Origin: Ornithinicoccus sp045032955
GTDB taxonomy: Bacteria; Actinomycetota; Actinomycetes; Actinomycetales; Dermatophilaceae
Direction: 5' to 3'
DNA: 64,000 nt
NCBI RefSeq assembly: GCF_045032955.1
Contig: NZ_JBJFZU010000014.1
Location: 1-64,000, forward strand
The notes under the pieces were generated by a model. That model had not been told where the DNA came from. It made no database searches and worked only from the letters and a program-made list of their open reading frames with translations. Position 1 is the first letter of the stretch, and each line of letters opens with the position of its first letter. Below are positions 44,301-56,849 of the stretch, in pieces. Made by a program: the position numbers and the translations under genes.

Positions 44301-45974
44301 GGGGGTCTCCGAGAGCAGGTTCGGCTCCGGGCCGGTGGAGCCCTCCAGCGAGGTGACGATCTCCTCGCGGATCGCGTCCAGCGGCGGGTTCGTCACCTGG
44401 GCGAAGGCCTCGATGAAGTAGTCGAAGAGCAGCCGGGGCCGGTCGGAGAGGACCGCGATGGGGGTGTCGGTCCCCATCGCGCCGATCGGCTCGGCGCCGG
44501 CCTGGGCCATCGGCGCCATGATGATGCGCAGCTCCTCCTCGGTGTAGCCGAAGATCTGCTGCCGCCGGACCACCGAGGCGTGCGTGTGCCGCACGTGCAC
44601 CTGGTCGGGCAGCGACTCCATCCGCACCAGGTGCTGCTCGAGCCACTCCCGGTAGGGCTGGCGGGCGGCCAGGTCGCGCTTGACGGCGTCGTCGTCGAGG
44701 ATCTCGCCCCGCTCCAGGTCGACGAGGAACATCCGTCCCGGTGCGACGCGTCCCTTGCGCACCACCTTCTGCTCCGGGACCGGCAGCAGGCCCGACTCGG
44801 ACCCGAGGATGACCAGCCCGTCGTCGGTGACCCAGTAGCGGGAGGGACGCAGGCCGTTGCGGTCCAGCACGGCCCCCACCTGGGTGCCGTCGGTGAAGAC
44901 CAGGTTGGCCGGCCCGTCCCAGGGCTCCATGAGCATCGAGTGGTACTCGTAGAAGGCACGCAGGTCGGGCTCCATGGCGGCGTTGTTCTCCCACGCCTCC
45001 GGGATCATCATCAGCACCGCGTGCGGCAGGCTGCGCCCACCCAGGGCCAGCAGCTCCAGCACCTCGTCGAAGGTCGCGGAGTCGCTGGCCTCCGGGGTGC
45101 AGATCGGCAACGCGTCGTCGAGGGGACCCGGGAAGAGGTCGCTGCGCAGCTGGGACTGGCGCGCCCGCATCCAGTTGCGGTTGCCCTTGACGGTGTTGAT
45201 CTCGCCGTTGTGCGCGATCATCCGGTACGGGTGGGCCAGCGGCCAGGACGGGAAGGTGTTGGTCGAGAAACGGGAGTGCACCACCGCCAGCGCGCTGGTG
45301 AACCGCTCGTCCAGCAGGTCGGGGAAGTACGCCGGGAGCTGGTTCGTGGTCAGCATCCCCTTGTAGGTGAGGGTGCGCGTCGACAGCGACACCGGGTATG
45401 CCGGGGTGCGCCGCTCGATCCGCTTCCGGGTCAGCCAGACGCGGCGTTCCAGCTCCAGGCCCTCCTCGTCCGGGGCCTCCGGTCCCGCGGCGACGACGAG
45501 CTGGCGCATCACCGGCATCACCGACAGGGCCGTCGGTCCGATCATGTCGCTGACGACCGGGACGTCGCGCCAGCCCAGCAGGCTCAGGCCGCCGTCGGCG
45601 ACGATCTGCTCGACCTGCGCGGCCACCTCCTCGGTCGCGCCGTCGCCGGGCAGGAACAGGATGCCGACGGCATACCGGCCCGGGTCGGGGAGCTCGAAGG
45701 GGAGGACCGCGCGCAGGAAGCCGTCCGGGATCTGGGTGAGGATGCCGGCCCCGTCACCGGAGTTCTCCTCCGAGCCGACGGCCCCGCGGTGGTCCAGGTT
45801 GTGCAGGGCGGTCAGCGCCGAGGAGACGATGTCGTGCCGGGGCACGCCGTCCAGGGTGGCGACGAAGGCCACCCCGCAGTTGTCGTGCTCGTGCGCCCCG
45901 TCGTAGAGCCCCTCGGGTGCGGCCCCGGGGACGGGGCGCAGCGCGGCAGGGGTGCGGTGGTGCGGCTCGGTCAT
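41388..45974 (-). CDS. gltB: Glutamate synthase large (alpha) subunit
   Basis: A 1528-residue glutamine-dependent amidotransferase and synthase. A propeptide of about 32 residues precedes the presumed N-terminal nucleophile Cys33 (DNCGVAF). The class II glutaminase domain continues with STRFSTNTFPSWPLAHPYRMIAHNGEINT-type motifs. The FMN-binding synthase domain has GGKSNTGEGGED, VKLVSQIGVGTVAAGVAKAKSD and SGHDGGTGASPLTS. The [3Fe-4S] cysteines lie in CIMMRVCHLDTCPVGIATQ. A C-terminal GXGXG beta-helix domain ends the chain. It is the first gene of gltBD. Its placement between uvrB and uvrA is unusual. Confidence 0.97.
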   Translation of the reverse strand: MTEPHHRTPAALRPVPGAAPEGLYDGAHEHDNCGVAFVATLDGVPRHDIVSSALTALHNLDHRGAVGSEENSGDGAGILTQIPDGFLRAVLPFELPDPGRYAVGILFLPGDGATEEVAAQVEQIVADGGLSLLGWRDVPVVSDMIGPTALSVMPVMRQLVVAAGPEAPDEEGLELERRVWLTRKRIERRTPAYPVSLSTRTLTYKGMLTTNQLPAYFPDLLDERFTSALAVVHSRFSTNTFPSWPLAHPYRMIAHNGEINTVKGNRNWMRARQSQLRSDLFPGPLDDALPICTPEASDSATFDEVLELLALGGRSLPHAVLMMIPEAWENNAAMEPDLRAFYEYHSMLMEPWDGPANLVFTDGTQVGAVLDRNGLRPSRYWVTDDGLVILGSESGLLPVPEQKVVRKGRVAPGRMFLVDLERGEILDDDAVKRDLAARQPYREWLEQHLVRMESLPDQVHVRHTHASVVRRQQIFGYTEEELRIIMAPMAQAGAEPIGAMGTDTPIAVLSDRPRLLFDYFIEAFAQVTNPPLDAIREEIVTSLEGSTGPEPNLLSETPEHARQVVLPFPVIDNDQLAKLRRINLEGEHPEFTPVVVRGLYRVDLGAEALEHRLEEICAEVDAAVARGAFFVVLSDRHADREQAPIPSLLLTSAVHHHLVRNNTRTRVGLLVEAGDVREVHHVALLVAYGAAAVNPYLAMESVENLCSSGQVLDGLDPDVAIRNLIKALGKGVLKVMSKMGISTVSSYRGAQTFEAVGLSRDVVERWFTGTTSQIDGVGLDVIAEEVARRHAVAYPLSGIPPYHRALTIGGEYQWRREGPPHLFGPEAIFRLQHATRQGRYDIFQQYTDLVDEQAGDLMTLRGLFRTNPDREPIDVDEVEPVSDIVRRFATGAMSYGSISQEAHETLAIAMNRLGGKSNTGEGGEDVDRLLDPERRSAIKQVASGRFGVTSPYLVHADDIQIKMAQGAKPGEGGQLPPGKVYPWVASTRHSTPGVGLISPPPHHDIYSIEDIKQLIHDLKNANPKARVHVKLVSQIGVGTVAAGVAKAKSDVVLISGHDGGTGASPLTSLKHAGTPWELGLAETQQTLLKNGLRDRIVVQCDGQLKTGRDVLVAALLGAEEYGFATAPLVVSGCIMMRVCHLDTCPVGIATQNPELRERYTGKAEHVVNFFTFVAQQVRELLAGLGYRSLDEVIGRADLLDTSAAVEHWKADGLDLAPILHMTAIPEGASRRCTTTQEHGLEAALDNQLVELAGPALRDGTPVTGHFPITNVNRTVGTLLGHHITVAAGPDGLPEGCIDLTFTGSAGQSFGAFLPSGATLRLVGDANDFVGKGLSGGRIVVRPSEDAPFVAMDQVIAGNVICYGATAGQVNLRGTVGERFCVRNSGATAVVEGVGDHALEYMTGGRALILGRTGRNIGAGMSGGSAFVLDLQQDRLNPLATANGDLLLFPLAETDRTEEVRALIEEHRELTGSSVAEQLLSDPDWAHRITVITPRQYASVLRIRREAEERGDDPNGPHAWQLILEDSHG

Positions 45975-46130
45975 GGGTTCACCGGTCTTCGGGACGGGGC
46001 TGCCGTGGGGGCAACCGGACGTTCACGGGGCGGCCAGCGTGGCCTTGTCGAGCATATATGTGGGGATCAGCATACCTATGCATCCGCCGGGGTGGAAAAG
46101 CCGGAGCGGGGGTGTGTCGGTGGCGGGACC

Positions 46131-46136
46131 TACAGT
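46131..46136 (+). promoter_or_regulatory. -10 box of a leaderless uvrA promoter
   Basis: TACAGT ends 6 bases before the uvrA GTG at 46143. The 168 bases between the divergent gltB and uvrA starts also hold A+T-rich spots (CATATATG near 46055, CATACCTATGCAT near 46072) that may belong to the gltB promoter on the minus strand. I cannot assign exact boxes to gltB. Confidence 0.5.
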
Positions 46137-46142
46137 GGTGGG

Positions 46143-49114
<2,972 letters not shown>

Positions 49115-49118
<4 letters not shown>

Positions 49119-49555
49119 GCTGGAGCTGTCCGAACCGGCGCACCGCCCTGCAGGCCGGCGGGGCGCTGCTCGCCACCGGGTCACTGGCTGCCTGCGGAGG
49201 AGCGGACCCGGCTGCGGAGGGCGAGGGGACCACCGGGGGCGCAGAGGGTGCTGACGGTGGTGAGCGGCTGCGGGCGCCGCTGGCCGACACCCCGGTCGGG
49301 GGCAGCACCTACTACGAGACCGAGGAGATCATCGTCACCAGGCCGACCGAGGACCAGGTGCTGGCCTTCGACGCCACCTGCACGCACGCCGGCTGCATGG
49401 TCTCCGGCACCGGGGACGAGGGGACCCTGGTCTGTCCCTGCCACAACAGCGTCTTCGCGGCGGACAGCGGGGACGTCGTCTCCGGTCCGGCGACGCAGCC
49501 GTTGGCGGCCGTGGACGCAGAGGTCGACGGCGCCGACGTCGTCATCAGTGGCTGA
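49115..49555 (+). CDS. Rieske [2Fe-2S] lipoprotein
   Basis: A 146-residue exported Rieske protein. The N-terminus has an Arg pair (RRTALQAGG), a hydrophobic stretch and a lipobox (SLAACGG, Cys near residue 27), so it is probably a Tat-type lipoprotein. An acidic Gly-rich linker leads to the Rieske domain, with the cluster ligands in CTHAGC and CPCHNSVF. Here it is a stand-alone small redox protein of unknown partner. It overlaps uvrA by 4 bases and uvrC by 8 bases and must be co-expressed with them. Confidence 0.92.
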
Positions 49556-51455
49556 CCCGGCCAGCTACCGGCCGGCCACCGGGCAGATCCCGACAGAACC
49601 CGGCGTCTACCGCTTCCGGGACCAGCACGGCCGGGTCATCTACGTGGGCAAGGCCCGGTCCCTGCGGTCGCGGCTGAACTCGTACTTCCAGGACATCGGT
49701 GGCCTGCACCCCCGGACCCGGCAGATGGTCACCTCGGGGGCGAGCGTCGAGTGGACCGTCGTCCGCAACGAGGTCGAGGCACTGCAGCTGGAGTTCTCCT
49801 GGATCAAGGAGTTCGACCCGCGGTTCAACGTGAAGTACCGGGACGACAAGTCCTACCCCTACCTCGCCGTGACCATGGGGGAGGACTACCCCCGCGCCCA
49901 GGTGATGCGCGGCGCCAAGAAGCCCGGCACCCGGTACTTCGGCCCCTACACCCACGCGTGGGCGATCCGGGAGACGCTGGACACCCTGCTCCGGGTCTTC
50001 CCGCTGCGGACCTGCTCCGCGGGGGTCTTCCGCCGGGCCGAGCAGGTGGGTCGTCCCTGTCTGCTGGGGTACATCGACAAGTGCTCCGCCCCCTGCGTGG
50101 GACGCGTCGACGACGAGGAGCACCGGCGGATCGCCGAGGACTTCTGCGCGTTCATGGCCGGGGATTCCGCGCGCTTCGTGCGCCGTCTGGAGCAGAAGAT
50201 GCAGCAGGCCTCCACCGACCTGGACTTCGAGGCCGCGGCCCGGCTGCGGGACGACATCGGGGCCCTCACCCGCGCCCTGGAGCGGTCCGCGGTGGTGCTG
50301 CCGGACGCCACCGACGCCGACGTCTTCGCCCTCGCCGACGACGAGCTGGAGGTCGCGGTCCAGGTCTTCCACGTGCGCGGCGGCCGGATCCGAGGCCAGC
50401 GCGGATGGGTCAGCGAGAAGGGCGCCGAGGACCTGCCGTCGATCGTCGAGCACCTGCTCCAGCAGGTCTACGGGGGTGAGCGCGGCGAGCAGGTGCCGCG
50501 CGAGGTGCTGGTGCCGGTGCTGCCCTCCGGCGAGGAGGAGGTGGCGCAGTGGCTGAGCGGGCTGCGGGGATCGCGGGTGGTGGTGCGGGTCCCCGCCCGC
50601 GGGGACAAGCGGACCCTGATGGACACCGTCGCGCGGAACGCCCAGCAGGCGCTGGCACGGCACAAGGTTGCCCGCTCCGGCGACCTCACGCTGCGCTCCC
50701 AGGCCCTGCAGGAGTTGCAGGAGCTGCTGGAGCTGGAGGAGGCGCCGCTACGGGTGGAGTCCTTCGACATCAGCCACGTCCAGGGCAGCGACGTGGTCGG
50801 GTCGATGATCGTCTTCGAGGACGGACTGGCACGCAAGAGCGAGTACCGCCGGTTCATCGTCCGGGACGGCACCGGGGACGACACCGCAGCGATGCGGGAG
50901 GTCCTCACCCGACGCTTCCGGCACCTGGCCGACGGACCGGGCCGGGACGAGGAGGGCCGCCCCGCCAAGTTCGCTTACCCGCCGAACCTGGTGGTCGTCG
51001 ACGGTGGCCTGCCGCAGGTTCGTGCCGCCCAGGCGGCTCTCGCCGAGGTCGGCTCCGGGGACGTGGCCGTGGTCGGTCTCGCCAAACGGCTGGAGGAGGT
51101 CTGGGTCACCGGCCAGGACTTCCCGCTGGTGCTGCCCCGCACGAGTGAGGCCCTGTACCTGCTGCAGCGGGTGCGGGACGAGGCCCACCGCTTCGCCAAC
51201 ACCTTCCACCGCCAGCGCCGCTCCCGGAGCATGACCTCGAGCGCGCTGGACGGCATACCCGGTCTGGGGCCGGCCCGGCAGCAGGCGCTGCTGCGCCACT
51301 TCGGCTCGGTCAAGGCGATCCGGGCGGCCGATCCGGAGGCGCTGCAGCAGGTGTCGGGGGTCGGTCCCTCGCTGGCCGCCGTCATCGCCGAGCGGCTGGG
51401 GGGCGAGACCACCGCCCCGGCCGTTAACCTGAGCACGGGAGAGGTGCTCGACTGA
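49548..51455 (+). CDS. uvrC: UvrABC system protein C
   Basis: Dual-incision nuclease of excision repair, 635 residues. The N-terminal GIY-YIG domain reads GVYRFRDQHGRVIYVGKA (residues about 19-36), with YVG in place of YIG. It makes the 3' cut. The UVR domain (EQKMQQASTDLDFEAAARLRDDI, near 225) binds UvrB. The RNase H-like nuclease domain has SFDISHVQGSDVVGSMIVFEDG and VVVDGGLPQ and makes the 5' cut. Two C-terminal helix-hairpin-helix motifs (GIPGLGPARQQALLRHFGS and VSGVGPSLAAVI) bind DNA. GTG at 49548 lies in the last 8 bases of the Rieske gene. Confidence 0.96.
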   Translation: MADPASYRPATGQIPTEPGVYRFRDQHGRVIYVGKARSLRSRLNSYFQDIGGLHPRTRQMVTSGASVEWTVVRNEVEALQLEFSWIKEFDPRFNVKYRDDKSYPYLAVTMGEDYPRAQVMRGAKKPGTRYFGPYTHAWAIRETLDTLLRVFPLRTCSAGVFRRAEQVGRPCLLGYIDKCSAPCVGRVDDEEHRRIAEDFCAFMAGDSARFVRRLEQKMQQASTDLDFEAAARLRDDIGALTRALERSAVVLPDATDADVFALADDELEVAVQVFHVRGGRIRGQRGWVSEKGAEDLPSIVEHLLQQVYGGERGEQVPREVLVPVLPSGEEEVAQWLSGLRGSRVVVRVPARGDKRTLMDTVARNAQQALARHKVARSGDLTLRSQALQELQELLELEEAPLRVESFDISHVQGSDVVGSMIVFEDGLARKSEYRRFIVRDGTGDDTAAMREVLTRRFRHLADGPGRDEEGRPAKFAYPPNLVVVDGGLPQVRAAQAALAEVGSGDVAVVGLAKRLEEVWVTGQDFPLVLPRTSEALYLLQRVRDEAHRFANTFHRQRRSRSMTSSALDGIPGLGPARQQALLRHFGSVKAIRAADPEALQQVSGVGPSLAAVIAERLGGETTAPAVNLSTGEVLD

Positions 51456-51503
51456 CCCGGCGCACCGCCGGGGCGCCCGCCCGACCGACCGAGGAGGCCG
51501 ACC

Positions 51504-52460
51504 GTGACGGTACCCCGATCCGACCTGGGCGAGAAGCAGTCACCTGTCCCCGCCGAGGCGCCCGCAGAACCCGTGGAACCCGCCGAGACCCCCCGACGCC
51601 CTGACCTGGTCATCCTGACCGGGATGTCGGGTGCCGGGAGGACGACCGCGGCCGACGTGCTGGAGGACCGCGGCTGGTACGTCGTCGACAACCTCCCGCC
51701 CGCGATGATCGTGCACCTGGCGGAGGCCACCGCGGACGACCCGCAGCGTCAGCGGCTGGCGGTCGTGGTGGACGTGCGCAGCCGTGACTTCACCACCGAG
51801 CTGGGCGTCGCCCTGACCGGGTTGCAGGAGCGGGGCTGGCGTCCCCGGGTGGTCTTCGTGGACTCCTCGGACGAGGCGCTGGTGCGCAGGTTCGAAGCGG
51901 TCCGACGCCCGCACCCGCTGCAGGGGGAGGGCCTGCTGCTGGACGGCATCCGTCGGGAGCGCAGGATGCTGGGCGACCTGCGCTCGAGCTCCGACCTGGT
52001 GATCGACACCACGAACTACAACGTGCACGAGCTGTCCGCGAAGGTCGACGACCTGCTGGACGTGCGGACCGGCGTCCGGCTGCGGATGGCGGTGATGGCC
52101 TTCGGGTTCAAGTACGGCATCCCGTTGGACGCCGACGTGGTGCTGGACCTGCGCTTCCTGCCCAACCCGTACTGGGTGCCGGAGCTGCGCGCGTTCAGCG
52201 GCAAGGACGAGGCGGTCCGGGACTTCGTCCTCGGCCACGAGCTCGCCCAGGCCTACATCGAGCACGCCGAGCAGCTGCTGCGCACCTCGGTCCGCGGCTA
52301 CCTGGCCGAGGGCCGGCGGTACGTGACGGTGGCGATCGGCTGCACCGGCGGCAAGCACCGCTCGGTGGCCAGCACCGACGACCTCGTCCGGCGCCTGGCC
52401 GACCTGTCGGAGGTGGGCGTGCAGCTGTCCGCCTTCCACCGCGACCTGGGGCGCGAGTGA
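51504..52460 (+). CDS. rapZ: RNase adapter / nucleotide-binding protein RapZ
   Basis: A 318-residue P-loop protein of the RapZ/YvcJ family. A variable Pro/Glu-rich N-terminus of about 30 residues precedes Walker A GMSGAGRTT (residues about 40-48). VVDNLPP follows, then the Walker B region DVRSRDF and the arginine-rich RRPHPLQ motif. The C-terminal domain has KYGIPLDADVVLDLRFLPNPYWVPELR and GCTGGKHRSVA, the conserved effector-binding part. In E. coli RapZ senses glucosamine 6-phosphate; in actinobacteria the role is less clear. GAGGAGG lies 6 bases before the GTG. Overlaps yvcK by 4 bases. Confidence 0.95.
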   Translation: MTVPRSDLGEKQSPVPAEAPAEPVEPAETPRRPDLVILTGMSGAGRTTAADVLEDRGWYVVDNLPPAMIVHLAEATADDPQRQRLAVVVDVRSRDFTTELGVALTGLQERGWRPRVVFVDSSDEALVRRFEAVRRPHPLQGEGLLLDGIRRERRMLGDLRSSSDLVIDTTNYNVHELSAKVDDLLDVRTGVRLRMAVMAFGFKYGIPLDADVVLDLRFLPNPYWVPELRAFSGKDEAVRDFVLGHELAQAYIEHAEQLLRTSVRGYLAEGRRYVTVAIGCTGGKHRSVASTDDLVRRLADLSEVGVQLSAFHRDLGRE

Positions 52461-53425
52461 AGGGCCCCCGGGTCGTCGCGCTGGGCGGAGGGCATGGGCT
52501 CTCCGCCTCGCTGCAGGCGCTGCGGCACGTCACCGAGGCGATCACGGCGGTCGTCACCGTCGCCGACGACGGCGGGTCCAGCGGGCGGCTGCGCCAGGAG
52601 TTCGACATCCTTCCGCCCGGCGACCTGCGGATGGCGCTGGCCGCCCTGTGCGAGGACACCGCCTGGGGCCACCAGTGGTCCTCGGTCCTGCAGCACCGCT
52701 TCCGCGGCACCGGCGAGCTGTCCGGGCACGCCCTGGGCAACCTGCTCATCATGGCCCTGTGGGACCTGCGCCCCCAGGAGCAGGTGCGTGGTCTGGACCT
52801 GGTCGGACGGTTGCTGAACACCCGGGGCAGGGTGCTGCCGATGGCGTTGGAGCCGCTCGACATCGAGGCGCAGCTGGAAGCCGTCGACGAGACCGGGGAG
52901 GCTGACCCCGAGCTGGCGATCGTGCGGGGCCAGTCCCGGGTGGCGGGGCACCCCGGCAAGGTGCGCACGGCACGGCTCATCCCCGAGGAGCCGCGCGCCT
53001 GCCCGGAGGCGCTCGAGTCGATCAAGCTGGCCGACTTCGTCGTGCTCGGTCCCGGGTCCTGGTTCACCTCGGTGATGCCGCACCTTCTGGTGCCCGAGCT
53101 GCGCCAGGCCCTGTGCGACACCCCGGCCCGGCGCATCCTCACCCTCAACGTGAGCCTCAACGACGACGAGACCTCCGGCTACACGGTGGCCGAGCACGTC
53201 GCCGCGATCTCCGCGCACGCCCCCGGTCTGACCTTCGACCACGTCATCGCGGACCCGCACGTGGTCACCACCCCGGACGAGCGGGCAGCCCTTGAGGCGG
53301 CGGTCGCGCAGGTCGGTGGGCGCCTGGTGCTGACCACCGTCGGCAAGCTGTCCCGGCCCGGTGTGCATGACACGCTCCGGCTGGCGGCGGCCTACCGTGA
53401 CCTGATGAGCGGGGACGTCGTGTGA
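52457..53425 (+). CDS. yvcK: YvcK/GlmR-family gluconeogenesis factor
   Basis: A 322-residue member of the CofD-like YvcK family, with ALGGGHGLSASLQALR at the N-terminus (nucleotide-sugar binding loop), VTVADDGGSSGRLR, and GDLRMALAALCED. The later GPGSWFTSVMPHLLVPELRQAL matches the GPGSLYTSV motif of the family. YvcK binds UDP-GlcNAc and links central carbon flow to cell-wall precursor synthesis. It sits between rapZ and whiA, the conserved arrangement in Gram-positive bacteria. GTG at 52457 overlaps the rapZ stop. Confidence 0.95.
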   Translation: MKGPRVVALGGGHGLSASLQALRHVTEAITAVVTVADDGGSSGRLRQEFDILPPGDLRMALAALCEDTAWGHQWSSVLQHRFRGTGELSGHALGNLLIMALWDLRPQEQVRGLDLVGRLLNTRGRVLPMALEPLDIEAQLEAVDETGEADPELAIVRGQSRVAGHPGKVRTARLIPEEPRACPEALESIKLADFVVLGPGSWFTSVMPHLLVPELRQALCDTPARRILTLNVSLNDDETSGYTVAEHVAAISAHAPGLTFDHVIADPHVVTTPDERAALEAAVAQVGGRLVLTTVGKLSRPGVHDTLRLAAAYRDLMSGDVV

Positions 53426-53517
53426 GTGGGAGCGACCCACGGCGGGGTAGCCTGCCGGGGGCGATCGGGCAGTCGGCTCAGCCCGCGCCCGCCGAACGGA
53501 CGAGGAGGATCAGCGCT

Positions 53518-54498
53518 GTGGCGATGACGGCCAAGGTCAAGGACGAGCTCAGCAGGTTGCCGCTGAGCCGGATGTGCTGCCGCAAGGCCGAGGTCTCGAC
53601 GATGCTGCGCTTCGCGGGGGGCCTGCACATCGTCGGCGGACGGATCGTCATCGAGGCCGAGCTGGACACCGCGCAGAGCGCGCGCCGGCTGCGCACCTTC
53701 ATGGCCGAGGTCTACGGCTCCAGCAGCGAGATGGTCGTGATGAGCCCCGGCGGGCTGCGCAAGCAGACCCGGTACGTGGTCCGGGCCACCTCCGACGGCG
53801 AGTCCCTGGCCCGCCAGACCGGTCTCATCGACCACCGCGGCCGACCGGTGCGCGGTCTGCCGCCCCGGGTCGTGGGGGCCGGGGTGTGCGACGCCGAGGC
53901 GGCCTGGCGCGGGGCCTTCCTCGCTCACGGCTCGATCACCGAGCCCGGGCGCTCCTCGGCCCTGGAGGTGACCTGCCCCGGACCCGAGGCCGCGCTCGCC
54001 CTGGTCGGCGCCGCCCGCCGGCTGGGCATCCAGGCCAAGGCACGCGAGGTGCGCGGTGTGGACCGGGTGGTGATCCGTGACGGGGACGCGATCGGGGCCA
54101 TGCTGACCCGGCTCGGTGCGCACGACGCGGTCCTCACCTGGGAGGAGCGCCGGATGCGGCGCGAGGTGCGCGCCACCGCCAACCGGCTGGCGAACTTCGA
54201 CGACGCCAACCTGCGTCGCTCCGCGCGGGCCGCGGTGGCCGCCGGCGCCCGCGTCGACCGGGCGCTGGAGATCCTCGCCGAGGACGTCCCCGAGCACCTC
54301 CGGGTGGCGGGCGCCCTGCGGCTGGAGCACAAGCAGGCCAGCCTGGAGGAGCTCGGCCAGCTGGCCGACCCCCCGATGACCAAGGACGCCGTGGCCGGTC
54401 GCATCCGACGGCTGCTCGCGATGGCCGACAAGAAGGCCGAGGAGCTGGGGATCGAGGGCACCGAGGCGAACCTCACGCCCGACATGCTGGATGACTGA
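53518..54498 (+). CDS. whiA: Sporulation/division transcription factor WhiA
   Basis: A 326-residue WhiA protein. The N-terminal LAGLIDADG homing-endonuclease-like domain includes AMTAKVKDELSRLPLSRMCCRKAEVSTMLRFAGGLHI and later FLAHGSITEPGRSSALEV. The C-terminal DNA-binding helix-turn-helix domain includes ADPPMTKDAVAGRIRRLLAMADKK. In Streptomyces WhiA works with WhiB on GACAC-containing promoters of division genes; non-sporulating actinobacteria keep it too. I chose GTG at 53518 because GAGGAGGA lies 8 bases upstream and the conserved VAMTAKVKDEL begins there. A longer frame starts at 53422. Confidence 0.95.
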   Translation: MAMTAKVKDELSRLPLSRMCCRKAEVSTMLRFAGGLHIVGGRIVIEAELDTAQSARRLRTFMAEVYGSSSEMVVMSPGGLRKQTRYVVRATSDGESLARQTGLIDHRGRPVRGLPPRVVGAGVCDAEAAWRGAFLAHGSITEPGRSSALEVTCPGPEAALALVGAARRLGIQAKAREVRGVDRVVIRDGDAIGAMLTRLGAHDAVLTWEERRMRREVRATANRLANFDDANLRRSARAAVAAGARVDRALEILAEDVPEHLRVAGALRLEHKQASLEELGQLADPPMTKDAVAGRIRRLLAMADKKAEELGIEGTEANLTPDMLDD

Positions 54499-54508
54499 CG
54501 CAGCGTCA
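54496..54508. promoter_or_regulatory. Perfect palindrome between whiA and gap
   Basis: TGACGC-A-GCGTCA is a perfect 13-base palindrome that includes the whiA stop codon. It lies 34 bases upstream of the gap -10 box, a normal operator position. It could bind a dimeric regulator of the glycolytic operon. No known regulator is assigned. Confidence 0.35.
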
Positions 54509-54542
54509 ACCACCGGTGTGGTGAGCGCCCCCGGGATGCGGC

Positions 54543-54548
54543 TAGGTT
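54543..54548 (+). promoter_or_regulatory. -10 box of the gap-pgk-tpiA promoter
   Basis: TAGGTT lies 73 bases before the gap ATG. It would give an untranslated leader of about 65 bases with GAGGAAGG before the ATG. The -35 position holds no good match. Confidence 0.45.
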
Positions 54549-54621
54549 GGTCGCAGGACGACGGCGTCTGCACGTGCGGCACCTGTGCGCCGCAGCCACT
54601 CAACGAGGAAGGTTTCCACCC

Positions 54622-55625
<1,004 letters not shown>

Positions 55626-55626
<1 letters not shown>

Positions 55627-56849
55627 TGCGCACGATCGACAAGCTGAGCCAGGAGCTGGGCGGGCTGGCCGGTCGGACCGTCCTGGTCCGCAGCGACCTG
55701 AACGTCCCGCTGGACGGTTCCACCATCACCGACGACGGTCGGGTGCGGGCGTCCGTCCCGACCATCACCCACCTCACCGAGGCAGGTGCCCGGGTCGTGG
55801 TCTGCGCCCACCTGGGACGGCCCAAGGGCGCGCCCGAGGCGAAGTACTCCCTGGCTCCGGTCGCCCGCCGCCTCGGCGAGCTGGTGGGGGACGGGACCAG
55901 CGTCACCTTCGTCGAGGAGACGGTGGGCGCGCGTGCCGCGGCGGCCGTCGCGGCGCTCGCCGACGGCGACGTGCTGGTGCTCGAGAACCTCCGCTTCAAC
56001 CCGGGGGAGACCGCGAAGGCGGACGAGGAGCGGGCCGACTTCGCCCATGCCCTGGCCGACCTGGCCGACGCCTTCGTCTCCGACGGCTTCGGCGTCGTGC
56101 ACCGGGCGCAGGCCTCCGTCTACGACGTGGCCCGCCTGCTGCCGCACGCGGCGGGCGAGCTCGTCCGATCCGAGGTCGAGGTGATGCGCCGGCTGCGGGA
56201 GGACCCGCAGCGCCCGTACGCGGTCATCCTCGGCGGTGCCAAGGTGAGCGACAAGCTGGGCGTCATCGAGTCCCTCATCACGGTCGCCGACCGCGTGCTC
56301 GTCGGTGGCGGCATGGTCTTCACCTTCCTCAAGGCCCAGGGCCACGAGGTCGGGACCAGCCTGCTCGAGGAGGACCAGGTGGACACCGTCCGTGGGTACC
56401 TCGAGACGGCGGCCGAGCGGGGGGTGGAGATCGTGCTGCCCACCGACATCGTGGTCGCCGACTCCTTCAGCGCCGACGCGGCGCACGAGGTGGTCGCGGC
56501 CGACGCCATACCGGCGGACCGGATGGGGCTCGACATCGGGCCCGAGTCCGAGGAGGTCTTCGCCCGTGCCCTCGCCGACGCACGTACCATCTTCTGGAAC
56601 GGCCCGATGGGCGCCTTCGAGATGGCGCCCTATGCCAGCGGCACCCGGGCGGTCGCCCGGTGCCTGGTGGAGCGCACTCGGGACGGCGCGATGACCGTCG
56701 TGGGCGGGGGCGACTCCGCTGCCGCGGTCCGGGAGTTCGGGCACGCGGACGACGACTTCGGGCACATCTCCACCGGCGGTGGGGCCAGCCTGGAGTACCT
56801 GGAGGGCAAGGAGCTCCCCGGGTTGCAGGTCCTGGAGGAGCGAGCATGA
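55626..56849 (+). CDS. pgk: Phosphoglycerate kinase
   Basis: Transfers phosphate between 1,3-bisphosphoglycerate and ADP; 407 residues. The substrate-binding RSDLNVPLDG, AHLGRPKG and LRFNPGE motifs are in the N-terminal lobe. The hinge and nucleotide lobe include GGAKVSDKLGVIESL, FWNGPMGAFEM, GGGDSAAAVREFG and the C-terminal STGGGASLEYLEGKELPG. All are canonical. The start overlaps gap by one base and the stop overlaps tpiA by 4 bases. Confidence 0.97.

Noticed and set aside
40890..46142. Long plus-strand frame reading into uvrA from inside gltD/gltB
   Set aside because: The part before 46143 is antisense to gltD and gltB and has no domain. UvrA homology begins just after the GTG at 46143, which has its own -10 box.
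45975..46142. LexA or GlnR operator in the gltB-uvrA gap
   Set aside because: I looked for CGAAC-N4-GTTCG and for GTNAC/GNAAC pairs. Only weak partial matches occur, so no operator is claimed.
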